A stretch of 45,231 bases of DNA from Candidatus Phyllobacterium onerii (GTDB lineage Bacteria > Pseudomonadota > Alphaproteobacteria > Rhizobiales > Rhizobiaceae). The translations under genes and the position numbers were made by a program. This document shows positions 1-7,411 of this stretch, piece by piece (positions within the stretch are counted from its first letter, which is position 1; the number at the start of each line of letters is the position of its first letter). Under the pieces are notes generated by a model, which was not told the origin of the DNA, ran no database searches, and saw only the letters and a program-made list of their open reading frames with translations. The stretch is from the NCBI RefSeq assembly GCF_028331445.1, contig NZ_JAQMHX010000023.1, positions 1 to 45,231 on the forward strand. The letters run 5' to 3'.

Positions 1-111
1 CCGGAGGGCGATGCCTACCGGGCTGCCCTGGTTAACTTCCGCTGGTTTGCCAACGCAGTCTGGACGACGGCAACCACGGTGGAAAAGCTGAACAGCGCCC
101 GAGACCGGTAA
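1..111 (+). CDS. C-terminal end of an unidentified protein (partial)
   Basis: The first reading frame is open from the window edge to a TAA at 109-111 and gives 36 residues ending in NSARDR. It contains an aromatic-rich stretch (FRWFANAVW). The stop lies 8 nt before the next gene and overlaps its ribosome binding site, so the two are probably cotranscribed. I do not recognise the family from so short a piece. That it is coding is inferred from the stop placement and the tight spacing. Confidence 0.5.
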   Translation, partial: PEGDAYRAALVNFRWFANAVWTTATTVEKLNSARDR

Positions 112-122
112 GGAGCAAAGTG

Positions 123-1010
123 ATGCATGACTCCCACCCCGCTCCGCTCATGGACGGTTATCATTCGATAGACATCGACGGAATGGAGCAACGCTTTTTC
201 GTCGCCGGTTCGAGAGACGGACCCGTATGCGTCGCGCATTCGGGTGGTCCCGGCATTGCCTGGGAATACCTCAGGATGCTTGCTCTTGAGGAACGGTTGA
301 GGATGGTCTACATCGAGCCGGTGGGCACGGGCCAGTCGGGCAGGTTCGAAAGCCATCCTTACGGCTACGACGTGGATACATACGCACGTTTCCTCTACGG
401 CCTAGTCGAGTATCTCAATCTGCAGAAGGTATATTTGCTCGGGCATTCGCACGGCGGTTTCGTCGCGCAGAATTTTACCGTTGCCCATCCGGAAAAGTTG
501 GCTGGTCTAATTCTCTACGACACCGCACCCGCGGCGGGGACGGAGCTCTTTGCCGAGGCAACACGCAACCTCGAGTCGTTCCGTCAGCGCAACAAGGATA
601 GGCCCGAGACCGCAAGCATCATGCGGGCCTGGTATTCTCTGGGCGGCATCGCCGGCGACGCATCCTTCCGCTCCACCCTTTACAATCTGTTTCCCGCCTA
701 TTTCGCGGATTATTGGAAACGCGAGGAAGAATTCCGCGCCTTGCGGAATGCCGTTACGGGGTCGTATGTCGGATCCGCCAAGCGTTTCGACAACACGGAC
801 GGACTGGCGTTGATCACAGTACCAACCTTGATCCTGGTGGGTGTCCATGATTTTATCTGCGGACCTCGCTGGGCATACGAACTGCGGGACGGTATCCGCG
901 GATCGCAGTTGGTCAAGTTTGCCGAGAGCGGGCACTTCGCTCACTTGGAGGAAACGCAGCGATTTGCCCACGTCTTGGGGGAATTCTGCGGGGCACAAAG
1001 AGCTGCATGA
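123..1010 (+). CDS. alpha/beta-fold hydrolase, proline iminopeptidase-like
   Basis: About 295 residues, the usual length for a single-domain alpha/beta hydrolase. Visible features are an oxyanion-hole motif of the HGGPG type (HSGGPG, residues ~39-44), a nucleophile elbow GHSHGG (~107-112), a late acidic residue in GVHDF and the catalytic His in GHFAHLE near the C-terminus. The lid between the nucleophile and the acid is helical and rich in Tyr/Phe. HxGGPG is typical of proline iminopeptidases and related amidases or esterases; the substrate cannot be read from the sequence. The ATG at 123 is preferred because AAGGAG at 110-115 lies 7 nt upstream; a GTG at 120 is also possible. It follows the partial gene at the window edge by 8-11 nt, probably in one operon. 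Confidence 0.85.
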   Translation: MHDSHPAPLMDGYHSIDIDGMEQRFFVAGSRDGPVCVAHSGGPGIAWEYLRMLALEERLRMVYIEPVGTGQSGRFESHPYGYDVDTYARFLYGLVEYLNLQKVYLLGHSHGGFVAQNFTVAHPEKLAGLILYDTAPAAGTELFAEATRNLESFRQRNKDRPETASIMRAWYSLGGIAGDASFRSTLYNLFPAYFADYWKREEEFRALRNAVTGSYVGSAKRFDNTDGLALITVPTLILVGVHDFICGPRWAYELRDGIRGSQLVKFAESGHFAHLEETQRFAHVLGEFCGAQRAA

Positions 1011-1032
1011 AGAAGACCTTTGTAAGCTCTTT

Positions 1033-1073
1033 GTTCAACGAATGCATTTTTGCTGCAATCCAAAAGCTGCCGA
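1033..1073 (+). repeat. intergenic repeat, block A, copy 1
   Basis: A 41-bp stretch starting GTTCAACGAATGC just downstream of the hydrolase stop. It is nearly identical to 37814-37854, with about five differences and a shared core TTTTGCTGCAATCCAAAA. A second similar block follows about 120 bp later in both places (1156-1193 and 37940-37978), so the two loci share a composite intergenic element. Nothing in it looks coding. Confidence 0.7.
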
Positions 1074-1155
1074 ACCTCTAATAGTTTTCAGACCGTCTAC
1101 ATGTACAAGCAAAGCAAACTTGTTTCCCGAAACAAGGAACCGTTTGACAAAGTAA

Positions 1156-1193
1156 TTCAGAGAAACCTGAATTTGTATGTGTTGCCGACAATT
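1156..1193 (+). repeat. intergenic repeat, block B, copy 1
   Basis: The segment around GAATTTGTATGTGTTGCCG matches 37940-37978 (GAATTCGTATGTGTCGCCG) with a few substitutions. Its distance from block A is nearly the same in both copies. Confidence 0.6.
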
Positions 1194-1257
1194 GTCGCCA
1201 GTTCAAGAAACGCTTGCCCGTTGCCGGCCAGTGGCGGGAAGCGTTTCGATAATGACT

Positions 1258-1368
1258 TTAGAACTGATGCCGGAACACGGCCGTGCTTAACGAGTTGCCG
1301 TGGATCAGGAGGACCGGCAGGTCGCCATTGCCGATCTCCTTGACGGCAATCTTGCCGTGCGACGTCAT
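1258..1368 (-). pseudogene. N-terminal remnant of an alpha/beta hydrolase
   Basis: On the minus strand an ATG at 1368 opens 36 codons ending in TAA at 1258-1260. The peptide contains VLLIHGNSLSTAVFRHQF, the beta-strand plus oxyanion-hole HGNS segment with which alpha/beta hydrolases begin. The remaining ~220 residues, including the nucleophile Ser and His, are absent; what follows does not continue the fold. This is a truncated relic, unrelated to the intact hydrolase at 123-1010, which lies on the other strand. Confidence 0.65.
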
Positions 1369-1488
1369 GACGATGTGTTGCTGCGCCAAATTAGCCAAAT
1401 GTCGAGCCTTGCGTTCCCGGTTCTAGTATCGAACCCGATACGATTAGACCAAATAGGGCGATCCGGATTGAACGGTAGCAGCACCGTT

Positions 1489-1605
1489 GGCATCTTTGTT
1501 CTCCCAAAAGAATCCCGGGAGTTCGCCACTCCGAGCACGGCCTTTCATCTTTGGCGTTTGCATCCCAAAACTGAGCCATCCCGACAGGACCGCGGCGCTG
1601 AAATA
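1489..1605 (+). repeat. dispersed ~100-bp repeat, copy 1
   Basis: The stretch from GGCATCTTTGTTCTCCC through GTTTGCATCCCAAAACTG matches 2472-2615 base for base over about 90-100 bp, with scattered substitutions. The two copies are direct repeats about 1 kb apart and bracket the decayed chaC gene. No transposase or terminal inverted repeats are visible. Confidence 0.75.
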
Positions 1606-1644
1606 TTGCGTTTCTGCTCCTCGCTGAATGGCTATGGATCCAAC

Positions 1645-2263
1645 ATGGTTTCGATTTCCCGAGAAACGTTGGCGGACGGAACGTTCCTCCGTTCGGCTCG
1701 AGAATTGGTCGCAAGTGCAGGCATCGACATGCATGTGCGGACAGACGAGGAGCTTCATTCGACACTCGCAGAATTCGTCGCCGGCCGTCGGCAAAAGAAC
1801 GTATGGGTTTTTTAATACGGTTCGCTGATGTGGAACCCGGCACTGAACTACGCAGAGCGGCGAGGGGCGGTGCTGCCTGATTTTGGCATCGTTGTTTTTG
1901 CGTATTGGATGTGGCGGGCCGGGGAAGCGCTAAACAACCCGGACTTACCCTTGCTCTTGATCGAGGGGGAAACGCCCAAGGTGTTGCTTTCCGTCTACCC
2001 CCCGGCCGATCTGGTCGGAAATCAAGGTCGACACCGTGCCAGTCCAGACGGTGGCGTTTGTCGCGAACCATGCGAGCAAGCGTTACAGGGGTGGCATATC
2101 CGACGTAGACATCGTTTCCGCCCTTTCGAGCGCGAAAGGCGGTTTGGGAACGGGTCTTGAATATCTCGAGGAAACCCTGAGCCATCTCAGGGGACTGGGA
2201 CTTTCAGACGGCCATCTTGAGGAGCTGTCAGGTTCGATCCAATTGAACTCAAAACCGCGATGA
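1645..2263 (+). pseudogene. chaC-like gamma-glutamylcyclotransferase, decayed
   Basis: Four frame-separated pieces line up as one ChaC-family protein (glutathione-specific gamma-glutamylcyclotransferase, cytosolic). First comes SISRETLADGTFLRSAREL up to VWVF, where a TAA at 1813-1815 replaces the Gly of the GYGSL substrate-binding motif. In the same frame YGSLMWNPALNYAERR follows. After a frameshift near 1880-1905, GLTLALDRGGNAQGVAFRL appears. After another shift near 2010, the C-terminal domain reads VAFVANHASKRYRG and then a DYLxxTxxHL-like segment, ending at 2263. One stop and at least two frameshifts make it non-functional. It lies between two direct copies of a dispersed repeat. Confidence 0.8.
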
Positions 2264-2471
2264 GTTGCCTAACTCGTGATCGGCAGTTTCGACGTTGCAC
2301 CAGGCTCGATCAGCGGCAATTAGTTTTGGTGAACACAAGAGCTTACGCAGTGGGAAAGTGCAAGCGATCTGGGCGCGTTTCGCTGTCACAAACCACGCGC
2401 AAGCCGAAGAAGCAACGTTGCCGGAGCAATCCCGGGGACGCGTGGTTCCTGCATTGGCTGTCTGCTCGATA

Positions 2472-2615
2472 GGCATTTTTATTGTCCCACAAACATTCCG
2501 GGAGTTTATTGTCCCACAAACATTCCGGGAGTTCGTCAAACCGAGCACCGCTTTTTATCTTTGCCGTTTGCGTCCCAAAACTGGGCCATCCAGACAAGAC
2601 CCTGGCCTTGAGATG
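2472..2615 (+). repeat. dispersed ~100-bp repeat, copy 2
   Basis: Second copy of the element at 1489-1605, in the same orientation. It is longer because it contains a perfect 27-bp internal tandem duplication at its left end. It lies about 150 bp upstream of the old-yellow-enzyme gene. The stretch 2264-2770 holds no gene that I can support. Confidence 0.75.
2478..2531 (+). repeat. perfect 27-bp tandem duplication
   Basis: The unit beginning TTTATTGTCCCACAAACATT occurs twice with no mismatch and no spacer, at 2478-2504 and 2505-2531. The homologous copy of the surrounding repeat (1489-1605) carries only one unit, so the duplication arose in this copy. Perfect identity suggests that it is recent. 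Confidence 0.9.
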
Positions 2616-2769
2616 CCCGATGACCAACAGATCATATTGCCGCGTCGACGTGGTCCGGGTCGTTTAATGCCAAGTGGTCGTCACACGACTGCAAAAAACG
2701 ATAGCACCATTTCTCGGCTGGCCGCTGCAATTCACATGCCGGGACCGTGCCCCTAATGAAAGGTTCTCC

Positions 2770-3885
2770 ATGCCCACTCTTTTCGATCCCATCAAGGTTG
2801 GCGATATCGAACTTGCCAATCGTGTCGTCATGGCACCCTTGACGCGCAATCGTTCGCCGAACGCTGTTCCGACTGACTTGGCTGTAACCTATTATACCCA
2901 GCGTGCAACCGCCGGGCTCGTGATCACCGAAGCAACTGCAATTTCGCACCAGGGACAAGGCTATGCCGACGTTCCCGGTCTTTATGCGCCTGAACAGCTT
3001 GCGGGCTGGCGCAAGGTCACGGATGCCGTCCATGCTGTCGAAGGGAAGATCGTCGTCCAACTGTGGCATGTCGGCCGCGTCTCCCACAATACGCTCCAGC
3101 CAAACGGCGCAGCGCCCGTCGCACCCTCCGCGATAACGGCAAAAGCCAAGACCTTCCTGATCGGTGCGGAGGGCCCGGGTTCTTTCGTGGACACATCCCC
3201 GCCGCGAGCGCTTGACCTGTCGGAGGTTCCAGGCATCGTCGAGGACTATCGAAAAGCCGCACGCGCCGCCATCGATGCAGGATTCGATGGGGTTGAGCTT
3301 CACGCCGCCAACGGATACCTGATCGATCAATTCCTGCGGTCGGGCAGCAATCGCCGTACTGACGATTATGGCGGCGCGATCGAAAACCGCACGCGCTTTC
3401 TCGCTGAAGTGCTCCGGGCAACCGCAAAGGAAATTGGAGCGGGACGAACCGGCATCCGTATCTCTCCGGTCACTCCTGCCTGCGATGCGTGGGATCCCGA
3501 ACCGCAACCTCTCTTCACCCACGTTGTTGAGAGACTGGCAGTTCACAATCTCGCCTACGTGCACATCATCGAGGGTGCGACGGAGGGTTCGCGCGACTTC
3601 CAGCAGGGCGACAAGCCGTTCGATTATGCAGCTCTGCGCGCGGCATACGGGCAAGCCGGAGGCAAGGCCGCGTGGATAGTCAACAACGGTTATGACCAGA
3701 AACTGGCGGAAACCGCAGTGGAGAACGGCGATGCCGATTTGGTGGCGTTCGGTAGACTGTTCATCGCCAATCCCGATCTGGTCCAGCGTCTGCGCGAGCA
3801 CGCTGCGCTCAATCAGCCTGATCAAGCGACGTTTTATGGTGGCGGGGCGAAGGGCTACACGGATTATCCCGCGCGGCCTCGATAG
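2770..3885 (+). CDS. old yellow enzyme family alkene reductase (NemA-like)
   Basis: 371 residues, the normal length for bacterial OYE-family, FMN-dependent NAD(P)H ene-reductases, which reduce activated C=C bonds or nitro and nitrate ester compounds in the cytosol. It starts with the classic MPTLFDPIKVGDIELANRV and contains MAPLTRNR. The substrate-binding pair is in HAANGYLIDQF (His and Asn), followed by DDYGGAIENRTRF. An Arg-containing strand GIRISP follows, and the FMN-phosphate region GDADLVAFGRLFIANPDL is present. The ATG at 2770 has GAAAGG 6 nt upstream; the longer open frame upstream shows no homology. It stands alone, without an adjacent TetR or ArsR regulator. The substrate is unknown. 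Confidence 0.92.
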   Translation: MPTLFDPIKVGDIELANRVVMAPLTRNRSPNAVPTDLAVTYYTQRATAGLVITEATAISHQGQGYADVPGLYAPEQLAGWRKVTDAVHAVEGKIVVQLWHVGRVSHNTLQPNGAAPVAPSAITAKAKTFLIGAEGPGSFVDTSPPRALDLSEVPGIVEDYRKAARAAIDAGFDGVELHAANGYLIDQFLRSGSNRRTDDYGGAIENRTRFLAEVLRATAKEIGAGRTGIRISPVTPACDAWDPEPQPLFTHVVERLAVHNLAYVHIIEGATEGSRDFQQGDKPFDYAALRAAYGQAGGKAAWIVNNGYDQKLAETAVENGDADLVAFGRLFIANPDLVQRLREHAALNQPDQATFYGGGAKGYTDYPARPR

Positions 3886-3892
3886 CGTGACG

Positions 3893-4181
3893 GTGCCAAA
3901 GCCAAGGTTGGTGCGAACCTTGTTGTTTGTCCTTCTCGCTACAACGTCTGCAGCGGCACATGATGCCCCGTCGGGGGGCATATGGATTTGAATGCTGTTC
4001 CTCGATGGATTGTTTTGAGGGACAGGACCAAAACGTCGAAACAGCGTCTAGCGGCTTCCGGATCAAGAACACGGGTGAAGTCATTCCCCTTGCCGACAAG
4101 CGCGTGCCTGAGGTCCAATTGAAACTGACGAAAGTCCGAGGTGGCATGAAATCATACAAGGAATGCGCAAGCCCCCTATGA
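3893..4181 (+). pseudogene. small exported protein, frameshifted
   Basis: A signal peptide (LVRTLLFVLLATTSAAAHDAP) from a GTG at 3893 runs into a stop after GGIWI. In the +1 frame the expected continuation appears at once: YGFECCSSMDCFE, then GFRIKNTGEVIPLADKRV, ending at 4181. This order (signal peptide, AHDAPSGW, ECCS-MDC, TGEVI) matches a small Cys-containing exported protein that I recall from Rhizobiales; its function is unknown. The break is at the G-run near 3971-3977, consistent with loss of one base. The C-terminal part also seems to be lost, since the usual final Cys strand is not found. Confidence 0.6.
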
Positions 4182-4336
4182 CCCTTGCGTCCTAATAGGC
4201 CCTGTTCCTGTGGTTCCGTTTGGAGAGCGTCAAGCCACACGGGCTGGGGACTACCCCCACGAACGCCACCTTGCAGATAATGGAAGGCTTGGCATACGCA
4301 ACTCACACTGTCGGACACCTACCGTTCACAAACCCA

Positions 4337-4374
4337 CACCTCAGTCAACCATGGGCACTCAACTGACTGAGGTG
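4337..4374. other. stem-loop with 11-bp perfect arms
   Basis: The left arm CACCTCAGTCA (4337-4347) and right arm TGACTGAGGTG (4364-4374) are perfectly complementary around a 16-nt loop. The structure lies just downstream of the minus-strand small gene that ends at 4389, so it may act as its terminator. There is only a weak T-run after the stem (GGTTTG on the minus strand), so a protein-binding site is also possible. Confidence 0.5.
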
Positions 4375-4388
4375 GTTACAGGTCAGGA

Positions 4389-4604
4389 TTATGTCTCGTC
4401 ACTTGGCGCCAGCCCATCGAACACCTCGAGTAGAGCGACTGCGATTGCGCTACCGAGGGCATTACCACTGTCTCTAATAGCATCCTCCTGCATGTCACGC
4501 GCAGCCATAGCAAGGGCCGTGCCTTCCTCGCTCACAATCAGTTTGGCTCGTTCAATTGCCCAGAGAGCGAAGTCGCTGCGATTTTCGATAGTGATTGTTT
4601 CCAT
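4389..4604 (-). CDS. small hypothetical protein
   Basis: 71 residues starting METITIENRSDFALWAIERA, mostly helical, acidic, with no signal peptide and no Cys. The ATG at 4604 is chosen because AGAGG lies a few bases upstream on the minus strand; an in-frame ATG 12 codons earlier lacks such a site. The Ala-rich middle (ALAMAARDMQEDA) resembles a soluble helical bundle. I do not recognise the family. A stem-loop follows the stop, and an inverted repeat lies about 30 bp upstream of the start. Confidence 0.5.
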   Translation of the reverse strand: METITIENRSDFALWAIERAKLIVSEEGTALAMAARDMQEDAIRDSGNALGSAIAVALLEVFDGLAPSDET

Positions 4605-4632
4605 GTCTGCCTCTTGGTGAATGTTAGGGTGA

Positions 4633-4651
4633 TGTGACATTCGTCGTCACA
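4633..4651. promoter_or_regulatory. inverted repeat TGTGAC-N7-GTCACA
   Basis: Perfect 6-bp arms separated by 7 bp, lying 29 bp upstream of the minus-strand gene that starts at 4604. It is a candidate operator. It resembles a CRP/FNR half-site pair, but the spacing between TGTGA and TCACA is 9 instead of 6, so I do not assign a regulator. Confidence 0.35.
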
Positions 4652-4866
4652 GTCACCCAACCGCAAGCTTATATCCTCATAGCTCGAAGTCTCCGCTGGT
4701 TCCAGTGCAGGCAACAATTACCGCCCCGGTCGCCTGTGGGGCAGCCAATTCTCCACGAAGACCGCGCCGAAGCGGCGACCATCTTTGCGTGGCGTGCCAA
4801 TCAGAGAATGCTTTGGAAGCGACCCGTATGATGGGCGCGATGGCAACTCCTTTGGAGGACACAGCC

Positions 4867-4963
4867 GTGAACCATTTAGACAAGATTAGGACGTTGTTCG
4901 TTCTGTGGTCCCCTGGTCTGGTGGCGCTGGCATTTACCACCAGCGACGTATTCGCCCTTATTG
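4867..4963 (+). pseudogene. small membrane peptide gene with lost stop
   Basis: A GTG at 4867 with a strong GGAGGA site (4854-4859) starts VNHLDKIRTLFVLW and continues to ALAFTTSDVFALI, one hydrophobic segment. It closely resembles the intact 33-residue peptide encoded at 44580-44681 on the minus strand (LAFTTGDVFAL, then Asn and stop). There the gene ends GCGCTGAATTGA; here the corresponding bases are GCCCTTATTGA, one base shorter. The stop is therefore out of frame and translation would run on into the gene at 5068. I infer a stop-loss by single-base deletion. Confidence 0.5.
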
Positions 4964-5067
4964 ACCCCGTTTACAGCTGCATCGTTCAAATAATGCGCTG
5001 TCGCTGCAATCAAAATCCTCCCCCGGATGCAAAAATGACGGCGTTTTCTCGGCTGATAGGGTACGAC

Positions 5068-5433
5068 ATGAACAAAGATCTCCAGCAACGTTGGACGAAT
5101 TTGAGCGCAGCTCTTGTCTGCACGTCACTTGTGGCATTCCCCGATTTCGCTCGCGCCGAAACGTGTCCTTCGATCGATGCCTGGCTTGAGCTTATTCATG
5201 AAAGAGGCGGTCGGCACAGGTTGCTCGATGCGGTGGAATTGTCCGACTTTCAAGATAAGCTCGAAAGGGGGACAGTCGAACAGCATCGTCCTTGGACATC
5301 CGCTATCGTGACGGTTTTCCCCGATGGCAAAGGGTTGGTGTTACTGAACGTGAACACTGAAGTTTGCGGCGTCATAGAAGTCCCGATAGATCGCAGGCCA
5401 TCGCTGCAAAAGCCCATCGTTCTGCACGGCTGA
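5068..5433 (+). CDS. hypothetical exported protein
   Basis: 121 residues beginning MNKDLQQRWTNLSAAL, with a signal peptide ending at FARAETC (predicted cleavage after ARA). The mature part is about 90 residues and has three Cys-containing or hydrophobic strands (AIVTVFPDGKGLVLLNV, EVCGVIEVPI), consistent with a small periplasmic beta-rich domain. The start at 5068 is chosen from the signal peptide. The frame is also open upstream into the stop-less peptide at 4867, so an artificial fusion is possible. Family not recognised. Confidence 0.55.
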   Translation: MNKDLQQRWTNLSAALVCTSLVAFPDFARAETCPSIDAWLELIHERGGRHRLLDAVELSDFQDKLERGTVEQHRPWTSAIVTVFPDGKGLVLLNVNTEVCGVIEVPIDRRPSLQKPIVLHG

Positions 5434-5623
5434 CCGGGATGCCGTCCTTGCTGGGCGTGAAATCCTGCCTGTCCGCCCCCCACTCACCAGTTGGTGCGAC
5501 CTTCCTGATGCACAAACGGTCCCAACCGTCCAAGAGGTGCGTCTTTGGTTCAAATCTTTCGAATTGGCCGATGCTGTAGCTTCGCGATGACGTCCTCCAT
5601 TGACCCCATCGAGGAAAATACAA

Positions 5624-6006
5624 ATGCGAATCCTGATTGCCTCCCTTCTTTCTCTTTGGCTCTGCCCGCTTATTCCGCCGATCATCGCGTCCAGATGCTC
5701 AACAAAACCCTGGATGGTCGGATGATGGGTTTCGAGCCGATGATCGTCCATGCCGAGCCAGGAGATACGGTGACGTTCGTTGCGACGGACAAGGGTCACG
5801 ATTCCGTTTCGATCAAGAACGGAATTCCGGAAGGACAGGCTGAGTGGAAAGGAAACATCAGCAGCGACATCACCGTCACCGTGTCGGCCGAAGGCGTCAA
5901 CATGTACGAATGCAACCTCGACAGCCTGAAGGCCATCAAGTATCCGGGCAAAGCGAAGGCTGTAGCCGACGAGATCTTCACGAAGATAGCTGGCGGGGGA
6001 CAGTAG
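5624..6006 (+). pseudogene. pseudoazurin-like cupredoxin, frameshifted and lacking the copper loop
   Basis: An ATG at 5624 with GAGGAAA 7 nt upstream opens the signal peptide MRILIASLLSL. The rest, ALPAYSADHRVQMLNKTLDG, continues only in another frame (shift near 5641-5660). The mature sequence follows pseudoazurin, a periplasmic blue-copper electron carrier: FEPMIVHAEPGDTVTFVATD, KGH with the first copper His, and GVNMYEC with the Cys ligand. Right after that Cys the family normally has a TPH...MGM loop carrying the second His and the Met. Here it jumps directly to NLDSLKAIKYPGKA, so about 20 residues with two of the four copper ligands are missing in frame. It cannot form the type 1 copper site. 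Confidence 0.8.
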
Positions 6007-6263
6007 CGTTCCTCACGTTTTCCTCCGGAGAACACCCAGTCCGTCAGCTGGATTTTCTACGGTGACACGGCCTTCCCCGCTTGACTGGTTTTTTCGGCCA
6101 AGACTAGCGACGATGCTGGCCCTCTCCATAGCATTGTGGATGAATTTGCCGCATCCGCTGCCCGCCATAGACATGCTCATATGTAGCGGCGATTGGATTA
6201 AATCATGCGCGACACCATATTGTCTGAAGGAGATATCGCAGAGGGACTTTATCGGAGCAACAG

Positions 6264-6998
6264 ATGAGCATCCTTGAACACACACTTAGGAGGCCGCTAG
6301 TACGGATTTCGACTCTTGTTGCGATTGTGACCATCGGCCTTGTTGCATTGATCTTGCCTGCGTCGGCGGCAGATTGCAGCGCCAGGCCCGCTCCCGGGTT
6401 AGACTGGAGCGATTGCAGGAAAAACATGATCATGATCCCCCGGAGTGATCTTGAGGGGGCTAACCTTGTCAATACCGATTTCACCGGGACCGATCTCAGT
6501 CATTCCAACTTGAAGGCGGCCAACCTCTCGGAGGCAAGTCTCCTACGCGCCTCGCTGGCAGATGCGAATGCCGAGAAAGCCAATTTTACAGAGGTCGAAG
6601 CCTACCGAAGCAGTTTCAAGCACATTTCTGCCGATTCAGCATCCTTCAAGAACGCAGAGCTGCAGCGCACCAATTTTACAGGTGCCAAGCTCACCGGAGC
6701 AAATTTTGAGAAGGCGGAATTGGGACGCGCCGATTTCGACAACGCAGTTTTGACTGGTGCTCGATTCTCATATGCCGACTTGTCGCGCGCAGATCTCACC
6801 CAAGCGAAATTTGAAGGGGCGCTTCTTCTGGATCACACTTTTATGCTGCTCACCAGAATAGAGGGGGTGGACCTATCTGCTGCACAAGGGCTGCACCAAG
6901 ACCAAATTAATCACGCCTGCGGCGATGACAATACTAAACTGCCGCCCGGCCTGAAAACCCCATCGGCGTGGCCATGTCCACCTGATGAAGCGGATTAG
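6264..6998 (+). CDS. exported pentapeptide-repeat protein
   Basis: 244 residues. An N-terminal signal or anchor (LVAIVTIGLVALILPASAA, residues ~18-36) is followed by a Cys pair (DCSARP...WSDC) and then about 20 pentapeptide repeats of the A(D/N)LXX type (residues ~60-205; ANLVN TDFTG TDLSH SNLKA ANLSE). These form a right-handed quadrilateral beta-helix. The C-terminus holds another Cys pair (HACGDD, WPCPPDE). GGAG lies 6 nt before the ATG. The pairs of Cys and the signal suggest a periplasmic protein with disulfides. Many such proteins have no known role; a gyrase-protecting role is unlikely for an exported form. Confidence 0.85.
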   Translation: MSILEHTLRRPLVRISTLVAIVTIGLVALILPASAADCSARPAPGLDWSDCRKNMIMIPRSDLEGANLVNTDFTGTDLSHSNLKAANLSEASLLRASLADANAEKANFTEVEAYRSSFKHISADSASFKNAELQRTNFTGAKLTGANFEKAELGRADFDNAVLTGARFSYADLSRADLTQAKFEGALLLDHTFMLLTRIEGVDLSAAQGLHQDQINHACGDDNTKLPPGLKTPSAWPCPPDEAD

Positions 6999-7165
6999 CA
7001 AAAAACGGGCCGTGAATCGACGCTACTAATCCTGTTCAAACCAATCGATATGCGAAAGCATCACTTTCCTTGGTTCAATGGTCATACTCCAGACATCGTG
7101 GGGAACACCAGCTTCTTTCGACGAACTCGACACTTGAGCGAGTATCATCTGTGCGAGCCACGCCG

Positions 7166-7312
7166 TATCAGGAGTACCTCGTCAAATGGAATTCCGTACA
7201 CCAGCATTTCCTCACGTCACCTATTGAGGTCAAGAATGGCATTATTGAAGTACCGAACGCGCCCCGGGCTCTCGATGGAAATCGATGAGCACAAGTGGAA
7301 GCCGAGGAAATC
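7166..7312 (+). pseudogene. C-terminal remnant of an enolase-superfamily (mandelate racemase-like) enzyme
   Basis: One frame gives YQEYLVKWNSVHQHFLTSPIEVKNGIIEVPNAP (in two parts), and the next frame continues GLSMEIDEHKWKPRK. Together these reproduce the usual end of mandelate racemase/muconate lactonizing family proteins (PIEVKDGxIxVPxxPGLGxEID). The shift lies near 7262-7268. Nothing of the barrel domain with its catalytic residues remains upstream, so only the last ~50 residues survive. 6999-7165 holds nothing recognisable. Confidence 0.55.
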
Positions 7313-7411
7313 GTCTTTGCTTGAACTCCCACAGTCAACCAACACCCAAGTAGTTGCGCGCCGCGCGCGTGCAAGCCATTGGTGCCGGACAACCTGTTCG
7401 TGGCACGGCCA

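Noticed and set aside
1391..2185. 264-residue open frame on the minus strand
   Set aside because: It crosses the dispersed repeat and the chaC remnant in antisense. The plus-strand ChaC segments explain the region better.
2632..3981. 449-residue open frame on the minus strand
   Set aside because: It lies opposite the old-yellow-enzyme gene, has no motif or ribosome site, and its composition is that of an antisense frame of a GC-rich gene.
4633..4651. CRP/FNR binding site
   Set aside because: The half-sites fit, but the spacing is 9 instead of 6 bases, so only an unassigned inverted repeat is reported.
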